The position numbers were made by a program, and so were the translations under genes. The notes under the pieces are model-generated. The model had not been told where the DNA came from, made no database searches, and was given only the letters and a program-made list of their open reading frames with translations. From Pseudorhodoplanes sinuspersici (GTDB taxonomy: Bacteria > Pseudomonadota > Alphaproteobacteria > Rhizobiales > Xanthobacteraceae), in contig NZ_CP021112.1 in NCBI RefSeq assembly GCF_002119765.1, positions 4,396,501-4,460,500 on the forward strand: 64,000 nt of DNA, given 5' to 3'. This document shows positions 43,819 through 51,131 of this stretch, piece by piece. The stretch's first letter is position 1. Each line of letters opens with the position of its first letter.

Positions 43819-44712
43819 TCAGTTAATCGCCGCCATCTTGCCGGTGGCGATGTCCGTCACCGATCCATCCTCGAGGCTGATGCGATAGATCTCGCGCAGC
43901 ACATTGCCGGCAAATCCGAGCTCGACGATGGAGACGGTCTTGAACGTGGCGGGAATGCCGTCCGGCAGGATCTGGTTGAATTCCTTCGCGGTCTGATCGA
44001 AGGTGGCCTTGATCTCGGGTGTGAATTTCGCCATCGAATAGACCAGCGTGTTGTGCGGATTATGCGCGGCCAGGGTCTTGCCGTCCTTGACGACATTCAG
44101 GCCGCTGACGCCGACCGTCCGCACCAGCTCCTTTCCGGCCTCGCTCATCACGGCATAAACCGGGCCGGTCACCCGCGGCAGCGGGCCGTCGCGCAACGGC
44201 GTCAGCGCCACGGTGGCGGCGGTGTTGAAGGCCATCATCGCGTCAAAGCCCTCGCCGGATTTGACGATGCCAAGATCGAGCCACCACGGATGGCCGGCGC
44301 CTTTGGCGGCTTCGGTGGTATAGAAGTTCTTCAACGTGACATTCAGCACACCCGGCAGCTTCGGCAGCGCCTTCAGCATCTTTTGCGGCGTTTCGGGATC
44401 GGCATTGTGGATGTGCAGCACGGTGACATGCGGAATGTTGAAACGCTGCGCCTCGTCTTCGAGCTTGGCATTCAGCAGTTTCTCGCGCAGCAGGCCGCCG
44501 GTGGCGACCGCCAGCCGATCGTTGACGTCCTTGGGCAGCGTATAGACGAGACCGAACGTACGCTTGTGCTCACGGAAGGCCGGCGAGGCGAGGGCGCTGT
44601 TGTCGACCGGGGTCTCCGTCTGGGCCTGCGCGATCGGAGTGGTCAGGGCAAAGGCGCTGACCATGACGAGCGCGGCCATGCTGCTTGTCAATGTGTCGGT
44701 GGTCTTGAACAT
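43819..44712 (-). CDS. Secreted protein with 2H phosphoesterase-like HxT motifs
   Basis: A 297-aa protein with a signal peptide ([16 protein letters not shown], cleavage about residue 30). Two HxT motifs, HVTVL at 95-97 and HNTLV at 220-222, stand about 125 residues apart as in the 2H phosphoesterase superfamily (2'-5' RNA ligase, cyclic phosphodiesterases), each in a hydrophobic strand-like context. The start at 44712 has AAAGGGGCC upstream; the longer frame is rejected. A periplasmic or secreted location would be unusual for this superfamily. Family assignment is by pattern only. Confidence 0.65.
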   Translation of the reverse strand: MFKTTDTLTSSMAALVMVSAFALTTPIAQAQTETPVDNSALASPAFREHKRTFGLVYTLPKDVNDRLAVATGGLLREKLLNAKLEDEAQRFNIPHVTVLHIHNADPETPQKMLKALPKLPGVLNVTLKNFYTTEAAKGAGHPWWLDLGIVKSGEGFDAMMAFNTAATVALTPLRDGPLPRVTGPVYAVMSEAGKELVRTVGVSGLNVVKDGKTLAAHNPHNTLVYSMAKFTPEIKATFDQTAKEFNQILPDGIPATFKTVSIVELGFAGNVLREIYRISLEDGSVTDIATGKMAAIN

Positions 44713-44954
44713 ACGGTGGCCCCTTTCGTGAGCAACGTGCAATAAAATGCCGGATTCCGGTGAAGGACGCAGAGCGGCGACGCATCGACCCGCCGCCACG
44801 ATGGTTCTCGGATACGCCGGCAATCTGGCGCGATCGTATGACAGTGATGTTACGGCAGCGTCGTCATCCACCGGGGCGTATGCTAAGTCCGGCCCTTGCG
44901 CTCCCTTTCCTGCGGGCTACAAGGGGCCGGAAGCATTCAGGGAGAAAACGACCA

Positions 44955-45422
44955 ATGCGAACCTTCCCAGGCCTGACTTTCCCAGGCCAGAACCTGAAGG
45001 CTGTGGTCGCCGCCTTCGCAATGATGAGCATCGCAATTATGACCTCCGACGACGCCAACGCCCAATCGAAACCCGTCACCACATCCTCGGGCCTGCAGAT
45101 GACCGACACCAAGGTCGGCACTGGCGCTTCGCCGAAGCAGGGCCAGACCGCGGTCGTGCATTACACCGGCTATCTCAATGACAACGGCGCCAAGGGCAAG
45201 AAATTCGATTCATCGGTTGATCGCGGCCAGCCGTTCGAGTTTCCGGTCGGCGCCGGCCGTGTGATCAAGGGCTGGGACGAGGGCGTTGCGACGATGAAGG
45301 TCGGCGGCAAGCGCACCTTGGTGATCCCGCCGCAGCTCGGCTATGGCGCGTCGGGCGCCGGCGGCGTCATCCCGCCAAATGCGACGCTGATCTTCGATGT
45401 CGAATTGCTCGGGGTGAAATGA
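44955..45422 (+). CDS. Secreted FKBP-type peptidyl-prolyl isomerase
   Basis: A 155-aa protein. A signal peptide ([13 protein letters not shown], cleavage about 37) precedes an FKBP domain (about 45-155): [69 protein letters not shown] and [15 protein letters not shown]. Such proteins assist proline-limited folding in the periplasm. GGGAG lies about 12 bases before the ATG at 44955; the upstream frame is Arg-rich and rejected. Confidence 0.93.
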   Translation: MRTFPGLTFPGQNLKAVVAAFAMMSIAIMTSDDANAQSKPVTTSSGLQMTDTKVGTGASPKQGQTAVVHYTGYLNDNGAKGKKFDSSVDRGQPFEFPVGAGRVIKGWDEGVATMKVGGKRTLVIPPQLGYGASGAGGVIPPNATLIFDVELLGVK

Positions 45423-45427
45423 GTTGT

Positions 45428-45463
45428 AGGGTGGGTTACGCGCCTTCGGCGCCAACCCACCCT
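45428..45463. terminator. Hairpin between convergent genes, repeat-type terminator
   Basis: AGGGTGGGTT and AACCCACCCT (10 bp) enclose GCGCCTTCGGCGCC, itself a hairpin. It lies six bases after the FKBP stop and eight before the end of the convergent DUF6455-like gene. No T-run follows. A related AACCCATC hairpin closes the next convergent pair at 46475, so this is a repeat family used at convergent ends. Confidence 0.6.
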
Positions 45464-45470
45464 GCACGCT

Positions 45471-45857
45471 TCACCGCTGCAAATTCTGCAGCGTCGTCGC
45501 ATTCGGGCAGTAATCCTTGAAGCTCTGCACCGCACGGCCGTGACCGATCTCGTCGGCGCAATGAAGTTTTGCAGTGCAGCCGGCGCAGGTGCGCTCAAGT
45601 TCGCGCATGGTCTTCGGCGGCACTTTATCTTCGTCGATGCCGGTCACGTCCAGCATATGGCAAAGAAGTTCGGTCGAGCCGGGTTCGCGGCCGACCAGCC
45701 AGCGCAGATCCTCGGGCCGGCCGCGCACATGCGCGCGCAACCGCTCCATCTCCTCGCCGCGGGCCTTTTCGAGGAAGGCGAGGTCGCGCTCATAATCATT
45801 GGGCTTCAGCCAGTCGATGAGCTTGCCGATCATGGGCCATTGTGCGCGAACGGACAT
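45471..45857 (-). CDS. Cys-containing small protein, DUF6455-like
   Basis: A 128-aa soluble protein. The C-terminal half carries spaced cysteines (LLCHMLDV, RTCAGCTAKLHC, KDYCPN) that could bind a metal or Fe-S cluster; ERTCAGCTAKLHCADEI is the pattern I associate with DUF6455 of Hyphomicrobiales. GGGAGGAT is the ribosome binding site. An FNR/FixK-type box lies 57 bases upstream of the ATG, suggesting expression under low oxygen. Function unknown. Confidence 0.78.
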   Translation of the reverse strand: MSVRAQWPMIGKLIDWLKPNDYERDLAFLEKARGEEMERLRAHVRGRPEDLRWLVGREPGSTELLCHMLDVTGIDEDKVPPKTMRELERTCAGCTAKLHCADEIGHGRAVQSFKDYCPNATTLQNLQR

Positions 45858-45913
45858 GGATCATCCTCCCGATTACATCGGCAGACAGCCTGACACGATC
45901 TTCGGGAACGGCG

Positions 45914-45927
45914 TTGATCCGGATCAA
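45914..45927 (-). promoter_or_regulatory. FNR/FixK-type binding site
   Basis: TTGATCCGGATCAA is a perfect match to the TTGAT-N4-ATCAA consensus of FNR, FixK and Anr, extended by one pair (GTTGATCCGGATCAAC). Its centre is 63 bases upstream of the DUF6455-like ATG on the minus strand and 144 bases upstream of the MAPEG gene on the plus strand. Class II spacing (-41.5) would put the transcript start 22 bases before the DUF6455-like ATG, though no clear -10 is seen there. Confidence 0.72.
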
Positions 45928-46064
45928 CCGCGCAAGCGCGACGGCAAAAAAGTGTAGGATTGACGAAGGCGCATGCGGATCGGCGGCTTCGCAACGTTTA
46001 TCATCGGGCCGCGCTTCGCGTAGAGCCGTTGGCTCAATCGACCCAACGTGCATAGGGATCAACC

Positions 46065-46451
46065 ATGCCGCATTACACCGCGATCGTCACCATCCTCGCC
46101 GTGCTGTTCTACTTCTTTATCGCGACGCGCGTCGCTGCGGCTCATATCAAGTTTGGCGTCAAGCTGCCGGCGATGTCCGGCCATCCCGATTTCGAGCGCA
46201 TCTATCGTGTGCAGATGAACATGCTGGAATGGATGCCGATCTTTTTGCCGCTGCTCTGGCTGTCCGCGATCTATTTCAGCGATGCCGCCTCGGCCGCCGT
46301 CGGTCTTTTGTGGATCTTCGGCCGCATCCTGTATTTTCGCGGCTATCGCCAGGCGGTGGACAAGCGGGTGCCCGGCTTTCTGATCCAGGCAACGGCGTGC
46401 ATTTTGCTGTTCATCGGCGCTGTGACCGGGTTGGTGATGGAGTTGCTGTAG
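46065..46451 (+). CDS. MAPEG-family membrane protein
   Basis: A 128-aa inner-membrane protein with four helices. The MAPEG pattern is visible: VAAAHIKFGVKLPAMSGHPDFERIYRVQMNMLEWMPIFLPLLWLSAIYF, where the FERxxRVQxNxxE element binds glutathione in eukaryotic relatives, and GRILYFRGYRQ. A glutathione-dependent transferase or peroxidase role is possible. It converges on a GFA-family gene, another glutathione-linked type. Confidence 0.9.
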   Translation: MPHYTAIVTILAVLFYFFIATRVAAAHIKFGVKLPAMSGHPDFERIYRVQMNMLEWMPIFLPLLWLSAIYFSDAASAAVGLLWIFGRILYFRGYRQAVDKRVPGFLIQATACILLFIGAVTGLVMELL

Positions 46452-46474
46452 GGAGGCGTGCCAGCAATGCGCAG

Positions 46475-46502
46475 GATGGGTTGAGCGTCAGCAAAACCCA
46501 TC
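46475..46502. terminator. Hairpin between convergent MAPEG and GFA genes
   Basis: GATGGGTT and AACCCATC (8 bp) with a 12-base loop, 24 bases after the MAPEG stop and 18 before the GFA gene end. There is no T-run. It resembles the AGGGTGGGTT hairpin at 45428. Confidence 0.5.
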
Positions 46503-46520
46503 AGCGAAGCGCCCTTCTGA

Positions 46521-46943
46521 CTATATCGGCGGGCGGGGAGGCATCTCGGGAAATGACGGCAGACTGGCGTCCGGTCGGTCCCAGGACGGGGCCCGGTCGG
46601 TATAGACGACCAGTTGCGGCTGGAAAATTTCCGGATCGTCGAGACTCGATGCGCGGATGAAGGCGAGGCCGGGCATCCCGGAATTGGTGGAATAGATCGG
46701 CGTCCCACATGTCGGGCAGAACCCACGGCTGACCACATTCCCGCTGTCCGCCGGAGCATCGTAGAAAGTCAGATCGCCGATAACACGAAAGCCTGCCTGC
46801 GGCACCCCCATATGCGAGCAGTGTCCGGTGCCGCTCGATTTCCGGCAATCCAGACAATGGCAATGACCGCTTGCGACCGGCTCGCTATCGCCCTCGTAGC
46901 GGACGCGCCCGCACAGGCACCCGCCGGAAAATGTCGCCGACAT
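46521..46943 (-). CDS. GFA/CENP-V family zinc protein
   Basis: A 140-aa glutathione-dependent formaldehyde-activating enzyme family protein. Zinc ligands are seen in GGCLCGRVRYEG, GHCHCLDCRKSSGTGH and GFCPTCGTPIY, the full Cys set of the fold. The start at 46943 (MSATFSGGC) follows GAGGGG. It is divergent from an HxlR regulator, with two dyads in the 79-base gap, so regulation by that protein is likely. True formaldehyde activation is known for only some members. Confidence 0.92.
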   Translation of the reverse strand: MSATFSGGCLCGRVRYEGDSEPVASGHCHCLDCRKSSGTGHCSHMGVPQAGFRVIGDLTFYDAPADSGNVVSRGFCPTCGTPIYSTNSGMPGLAFIRASSLDDPEIFQPQLVVYTDRAPSWDRPDASLPSFPEMPPRPPI

Positions 46944-46957
46944 CAATCCCCCCTCTA

Positions 46958-46974
46958 ACTTGTAAAAGACAAGT
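46958..46974. promoter_or_regulatory. Palindromic operator candidate, GFA/HxlR divergent region
   Basis: ACTTGT-AAAAG-ACAAGT is a perfect 6-bp inverted repeat. Nearby, TTGCAAATTGCAA (46994-47006) contains two self-complementary TTGCAA units. Both lie between the divergent starts and are candidates for HxlR binding; the first is close to the GFA start, the second to the regulator's. Confidence 0.6.
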
Positions 46975-47022
46975 GACATGCTTTCATAGTGAGTTGCAAA
47001 TTGCAAGTGATAGGCTACGCAG

Positions 47023-47394
47023 ATGAACACAATCGATTCGCAAAGATCCGGGTGCCCGATCGCCACGACACTCGATTTGGCCGGCGACAAATGGACGTTC
47101 GTCATCGTTCGGGACATGCTGACCGGGAAGTCGCGTTTTGGAGAGTTCTTGGCTTCGCCCGAGACAATCCCGACGAACATCCTGACCGAGCGCCTCAAGC
47201 GCATGGAGAAAGCGGGCTTGTTGCTGAAGCGCGCCTATCAATTGAACCCGCCGCGATTTGAATATCTCCTGTCGAAGAAAGGCATGGCGCTGCTGCCGAT
47301 CCTTCAGGAGATGTGCCGGTGGGCCAATACATTCATTCCCGGAACGTGGACGCCGCCGAAGAGCTTTATGTCCCGAAAAACGGACACCCGATAA
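47023..47394 (+). CDS. HxlR-family transcriptional regulator
   Basis: A 123-aa winged-helix protein: SGCPIATTLDLAGDKWTFVIVRDMLTGKSRFGEFLASPETIPTNILTERLKRMEKAGLL is the HxlR domain, with a single Cys11 in the usual N-terminal place. The divergent GFA-family gene is the natural target. Directly downstream begins structured RNA element B. Confidence 0.93.
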   Translation: MNTIDSQRSGCPIATTLDLAGDKWTFVIVRDMLTGKSRFGEFLASPETIPTNILTERLKRMEKAGLLLKRAYQLNPPRFEYLLSKKGMALLPILQEMCRWANTFIPGTWTPPKSFMSRKTDTR

Positions 47395-47432
47395 AGGCCT
47401 ACAGGTTCGACATCATTGAACTGAACTGTCTT

Positions 47433-47461
47433 TTGACAATATTCCTATAAGGATATAGTCC
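47433..47461 (+). promoter_or_regulatory. Sigma70-like promoter of structured RNA element B
   Basis: TTGACA (47433-47438), a 17-base spacer beginning ATATTCCTATAA and a -10-like TAGTCC (47456-47461), matching the promoter of element A in both hexamer positions and in the left half of the spacer. Transcription would begin near 47468, directly at the first conserved hairpin. Confidence 0.7.
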
Positions 47462-47467
47462 TAACGC

Positions 47468-47915
47468 CGCTCGCCCCAAGCGAGGGCCGTTCTGCACGAC
47501 GGAACCGGACGGGGGAGTGCCGCGCCCGCGGGCCTGGCTTCGTCAGCCGGGCACTCGGACGGTGCCGGGGTACGCGCAAACAAGTTTACGCAGTTTGCGC
47601 AAGCGCAACTGCTATGCCGGAGTTACTAGGGACCCCTGCCAGGAGCTGGCTGACACGTGCTTCGACCCAAAGCCGAGGTGCGGGGTAAAGCGCGGCCCGG
47701 CACCTGATAAATCGGCGCTGTGGAACGCTGGAAAGGCGGGACGCCCGATCGCAATGGGCGTCGATGCTGAAGCATGCGGGCGGCGTTAGCTTTCGTCGAC
47801 TGTCTGTGAAAGCGTCTGTGAGAACGGTGCCTTCCGGCGCTCCATGCCCTCGCACGTTTAACAACGCCGCCGGTGGTCGGGCGAGCGGGAGATCGCGCAT
47901 GCGCGTTGTTTTTTT
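47468..47915 (+). ncRNA. Repeated structured RNA, element B
   Basis: The second copy of the element at 43348, between the HxlR gene and a leftward PRC-barrel gene, in a 558-base gap without a gene. Helices: CTCGC/GCGAG (47470-47484); CCGT/ACGG (47487-47502, A-U in A replaced by C-G here); GAGTG/CACTC enclosing CCTGGC/GCCGGG (47533-47551; a different sequence from A with the same fold and GTCA loop); long-range GGTGCCGGG/CCCGGCACC (47561-47569 with 47696-47704); a long helix 47721-47737 with 47829-47844; and CGCCC-GATCGCAAT-GGGCG. B has an extra insertion (TACGCGCAAACAAG onward) where A has a short GGGAC hairpin. It ends with AACAACGC/GCGTTGTT and a T-run to 47915, a likely terminator. Confidence 0.73.
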
Positions 47916-47952
47916 ACGACATCAAGCGGCGCGGAGCCGCCTTCCGTATCGT

Positions 47953-48288
47953 TTACGTGCCCCAGTACAGCGGCGGCGCGTAGGGCGGGGCGCGGTTGCC
48001 CCAGTCGAACGCATCGCCATCGAGTTCAGACGCGCCGGCCTGCATTTCGGCCAGCGTCAGGTCGGCTTCATAGACGCGGCGTTGCGAGTTGTATTTCAGC
48101 GAGTTCCACAGCACCGGATAGTGATGCGTATTGCTGAACATAAAGCCGCTATGCCGCACCACAGCATAGGCAACGGCGCCGGTGGTCTTTTCCAACATCA
48201 GCCGCTCGATGGTGCCGAGCTTCTCGCCGTCGCGCCCATAGACGGCGGTGCCCTCCACGAGATCGCTGGGAACGAGAGTGTGAGTCAT
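47953..48288 (-). CDS. PRC-barrel domain protein
   Basis: A 111-aa protein: DLVEGTAVYGRDGEKLGTIERLMLEKTTGAVAYAVVRHSGF is a PRC-barrel of the kind found in RimM and in small stress-related proteins; FSNTHHYPVLWNSLKYNSQRRVYEADLT completes it. The excellent AAGGAGG site supports the start at 48288. A structural or stress role is suggested by family only. Confidence 0.9.
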   Translation of the reverse strand: MTHTLVPSDLVEGTAVYGRDGEKLGTIERLMLEKTTGAVAYAVVRHSGFMFSNTHHYPVLWNSLKYNSQRRVYEADLTLAEMQAGASELDGDAFDWGNRAPPYAPPLYWGT

Positions 48289-48494
48289 GACGTCCTCCTT
48301 GCCGGGCGGGCGCGTTCGGCAGCAGAGCCACTCGCGCGCCGATGGCGCCAGTTGCGCCCGGCTCTGGTCCGCAACCATCGCGGGCCATGTTTTTGTCAGC
48401 GTATCAAAGGCGCAGGCCGGTGGAGGGTTCCCTACCTGCGGCCAAACATCACGATCGCGCGATCCGCAGGGCCGGGTCGGATGCGTGTGCAGAC

Positions 48495-48525
48495 AAAAAA
48501 CCTCCGGCTTTTCACCGGAGGTTTT
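48495..48525 (-). terminator. Terminator of the DoxX gene
   Basis: On the minus strand CCTCCGG, a 7-base loop, CCGGAGG and six T residues follow the DoxX gene end by about 26 bases. The plus strand also has four T residues, so it may act both ways. Confidence 0.88.
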
Positions 48526-48551
48526 CGTAAGACCGAGAACGATGCTGTTTT

Positions 48552-48983
48552 TCAGGCCGGCGCGAACAGGGCCGTGGAAACGCGGATGCGCCTGGCGAGA
48601 ATGTCCTTCCACGCGTGCACCGCGAGCGCCAGCGACGCAACGCCCCAGAACACGATGTATTCGACGCCGCCGAAATTCCACATCCAGTGCACACCTTTGG
48701 TGGCGAAAGTACCATAAGCCGCGAGCGCCATCGTGCCGGCAGAGGCAAGGCCGACATAGCGGGTGTAGAGATTGAGTGTCAGTCCGACGGCGCAGACAAG
48801 TTCGGTGGCGATCGCCAGCAGCACCCAGAAGGCGGCCGGCTCAAATCCCATCTTGGCGAAAGCCGCGACCGATCCCTCGAAGCCGTTAATCTTGAAAAAT
48901 GCATGTGGAAGATAGAACAGCCCGCACATCAATCGGACGACAACGGTGGGATTGGTGAGGTCAAAGTCTTTGGACAGCGTCAT
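48552..48983 (-). CDS. DoxX-family membrane protein
   Basis: A 143-aa protein with four hydrophobic helices: VVVRLMCGLFYLPHAFFKINGFEGSVAAFAKMGF is the DoxX start, then FWVLLAIATELVCAVGLTL, YVGLASAGTMALAAYGTFA and VEYIVFWGVASLALAVHAW. The ATG at 48983 is preceded by AAAGGTG. DoxX-like proteins act in membrane redox complexes in some species; the specific role here is unknown. Confidence 0.88.
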   Translation of the reverse strand: MTLSKDFDLTNPTVVVRLMCGLFYLPHAFFKINGFEGSVAAFAKMGFEPAAFWVLLAIATELVCAVGLTLNLYTRYVGLASAGTMALAAYGTFATKGVHWMWNFGGVEYIVFWGVASLALAVHAWKDILARRIRVSTALFAPA

Positions 48984-49164
48984 GGTCGCACCTTTCAATT
49001 GATCGAATTGGATCGCTGGCATTCTGGCGCGAGCTGCTTGCGTTGTGTTTTGATCTGCCTCAACGTTCCGGCATTTGAGTGGCTTGCGATAGTGCCTAGA
49101 AATGCATCAAAATGCTGCGTGGTTTGTCGACACTGAAATATGAAAACATGTTGGGGAGGGCTTG

Positions 49165-49566
49165 ATGTTGAAAATGCTTTGGGCCGCTTTGCTGGCCGGA
49201 TCGCTTTCCTTCAGTGCGTATGCGCAACAGCCGCCGGTGCAGCCGTCGCCAATCAAACGTACGCCGATCGGCAAGAGCGATGTGCCCAATTCGAATTACG
49301 AAGTCATCACCGCGATGGTCGAGCTTGCGCCTGGCTTCAAGGCGGGGCGTCATTCGCGTCCCGGCATCGTGCAGGCGCAGGTGGTGGATGGCGAGTTTTT
49401 ATTGGCGCTCGACGGGCAGCCGGAAAAGACTTTCAGGGCTGGCGAAGCTCTGGAGGTGCCGCATGGCGCGGTCCACAACGAAGGCGCGGTCGGCGACAAG
49501 CCGGCGAAGCTGATCGCGGTCTATGTCGTGGAGAAGGGCAAGCCGTTGGTCGTACCGGCGCAATAG
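49165..49566 (+). CDS. Secreted cupin-domain protein
   Basis: A 133-aa protein with a signal peptide (LWAALLAGSLSFSAYAQ) and a single cupin barrel. PGFKAGRHSRPGIVQAQVVDGEFLLALDGQPEKTFRAGEALEVPHGAVHNEGAV has the Gly-rich motif 1 (with one His) and motif 2 (PHGAVH). GGAGGG lies just upstream of the ATG. Metal-dependent enzyme or binding protein; substrate unknown. Confidence 0.88.
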   Translation: MLKMLWAALLAGSLSFSAYAQQPPVQPSPIKRTPIGKSDVPNSNYEVITAMVELAPGFKAGRHSRPGIVQAQVVDGEFLLALDGQPEKTFRAGEALEVPHGAVHNEGAVGDKPAKLIAVYVVEKGKPLVVPAQ

Positions 49567-49586
49567 CCCCAGCACGCCACATCCGC

Positions 49587-49937
49587 TTAGCGTTTTGAAT
49601 CGTCCGGAGTCGCCGGCTTTGTCTGCTCCGGTGCTGGCTGCTGTGCGGGCTGGTTCGGCTGTTGCGCTGCCGGTGGCGTCTGGTCGACATTCTTGCCCCC
49701 GGCGGTATTGCCGCCGGTCTGTTCCTGCTGTGGCGCGGCGCCCGTCGTTTCCGTGCCTGGGGTGGAGGCGACGTCGCGTTCCGGCTGGTTCAGACCATAG
49801 ATCGTCAGGCCCAGAATGAGTGCGCAGGCTGCAGCGACCAGCGTCATCTGCACCCAATTGGCGCGCCCGCTCGACAGTTTCAGTTGCGGGTCGGGCTGCA
49901 GCTCTTCGCGGGTCGGTCTCTTGTCCTTGTCGGTCAT
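49587..49937 (-). CDS. Single-span membrane protein with Gln/Pro-rich tail
   Basis: A 116-aa protein: a charged N-terminus (MTDKDKRPTREELQPDP), one hydrophobic helix (MTLVAAACALILGLTIYGL) and a low-complexity periplasmic tail rich in Gln, Pro, Thr and Ala (QQPNQPAQQPAPEQ). I do not recognise a family. It converges on the cupin gene. Confidence 0.7.
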   Translation of the reverse strand: MTDKDKRPTREELQPDPQLKLSSGRANWVQMTLVAAACALILGLTIYGLNQPERDVASTPGTETTGAAPQQEQTGGNTAGGKNVDQTPPAAQQPNQPAQQPAPEQTKPATPDDSKR

Positions 49938-50095
49938 GACGAAGCTCCGTGCATCTCGCATATGCAACCGCCCGGGAGGCATCTGGTTCCTCGGTCCCGG
50001 CAGCGGGCAGGGCTTGCGTGACATCGATTGCTTAGTGCTACGACGAATGATTAGCTTCGCAAATCAATGCAGCCGCGTGCTGAGCGGGAGAGATC

Positions 50096-51112
50096 ATGAT
50101 GGTTCGTTTCGCTCTGATCTTACTTGCATCGTGTCTTGCCATCGCGCTCGATCTGCCGCGCAGTCAGGCGCAGGAAACAACGCTCACCTTCAGTCATTTC
50201 CTCGGGCCGTCGAGCTTCTTTCAGCTCGACGTGGCCGAGCCATTCGCCAAGGAGCTCGAAGCCAAGACGGGCGGACGGGTGAAGGTGAAAATCTTCAACG
50301 GTACAGATCCGCAAGGCAAGGTCACCGAACAGGCGACACAGGTGAAGAACGGCACGGTCGACATCGCGCTCGGCTTGCGCGGCGCCGAGGGGGACCGGTT
50401 TCCTGGCTCTTCGGTGATCGAACTGCCTTTCCTCGTACCGGATGCTTTGCGCGGATCGAAGGCGCTGTGGTCACTCTATCAGGACGGAACGCTGGCCGAC
50501 GAATACAAGGATTTCAAAGTCCTTGCGCTGTTCGTGCACAACCCAGGGCTCATCCACACCAGCAACAAGAAAGTTCTGGAGCTGTCGGATCTGAAGGGCT
50601 TGCGTCTGCGCTCGCCGAACAAGACGGTGTCAACGGCGCTGGAATATGTCGGCGCCGTGCCTGTGCTTTTGCAGGTCAACGACGTGATGCCCGCGGTGAA
50701 GGAGGGAAAGATCGACGGCATCGTCACCAACTGGGGCAACCCGCTGCAGGGCTTCAACGATTACATGAAGCATCATACCGACACGCAGTTCTACACGTCG
50801 GCCTTCTTCATCGTGATGAACCGCGCCAAATTCGACTCGCTGCCAAAGGACGTACAAGCGGTAATCGATTCCATGTCGGGCGAGGTCTGGTCTGCGAAAT
50901 TCGGCCCGCTCTGGGATAAATGGGACAAGCCGGTGCGCGACGGCGCGGCAGGTCCGGGGCATGAGGTGATCGTTCCGGACGAGGCAGTCATGGCGCAATG
51001 GCGTGAGGGCTTGCGTCCCGTCACGGAGAGTTATCTCGAGACCTTGAGCAAAAGTTTTCCGGGAGCGCGCCAGGCTTACGAAAAGCTGAGCGCGCAGTTG
51101 CGTCGCAATTGA
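50096..51112 (+). CDS. TRAP transporter solute-binding protein, DctP family
   Basis: A 338-aa periplasmic receptor. A signal peptide (LILLASCLAIALDLPRSQA) is followed by the DctP fold: TLTFSHFLGPSSFFQLDVAEPFAKELEAKTGGRVKVKIFNG, KVLALFVHNPGLIHTSNK, LSDLKGLRLRSPNKTVSTALEYVGAVPV with the conserved Arg of the carboxylate clamp, and YTSAFFIVMNRAKFDSLP. No DctQ/DctM permease genes are in the window, so it is an orphan receptor here. It precedes a secreted cyclase-family gene by 19 bases, suggesting one operon. Confidence 0.93.
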   Translation: MMVRFALILLASCLAIALDLPRSQAQETTLTFSHFLGPSSFFQLDVAEPFAKELEAKTGGRVKVKIFNGTDPQGKVTEQATQVKNGTVDIALGLRGAEGDRFPGSSVIELPFLVPDALRGSKALWSLYQDGTLADEYKDFKVLALFVHNPGLIHTSNKKVLELSDLKGLRLRSPNKTVSTALEYVGAVPVLLQVNDVMPAVKEGKIDGIVTNWGNPLQGFNDYMKHHTDTQFYTSAFFIVMNRAKFDSLPKDVQAVIDSMSGEVWSAKFGPLWDKWDKPVRDGAAGPGHEVIVPDEAVMAQWREGLRPVTESYLETLSKSFPGARQAYEKLSAQLRRN

Positions 51113-51131
51113 TCAGGCAGGGGGAAGCAAG

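Noticed and set aside
43639-44745. 368-codon plus-strand frame over element A and antisense to the secreted 2H-like gene
   Set aside because: It is antisense to a better-supported gene with signal peptide and ribosome binding site, and its first third is the structured RNA.
43348-47915. Firm assignment of the repeats as HEARO/omega RNA
   Set aside because: Fold complexity is suggestive, but I cannot recall a consensus well enough to match it, there is no adjacent IscB/IsrB-like gene, and the promoter leaves no 5' guide; kept only as a hypothesis.
47764-48717. 317-codon plus-strand frame beginning in element B
   Set aside because: Antisense to the PRC-barrel gene, which has a strong AAGGAGG site and family motifs; no domain in this frame.
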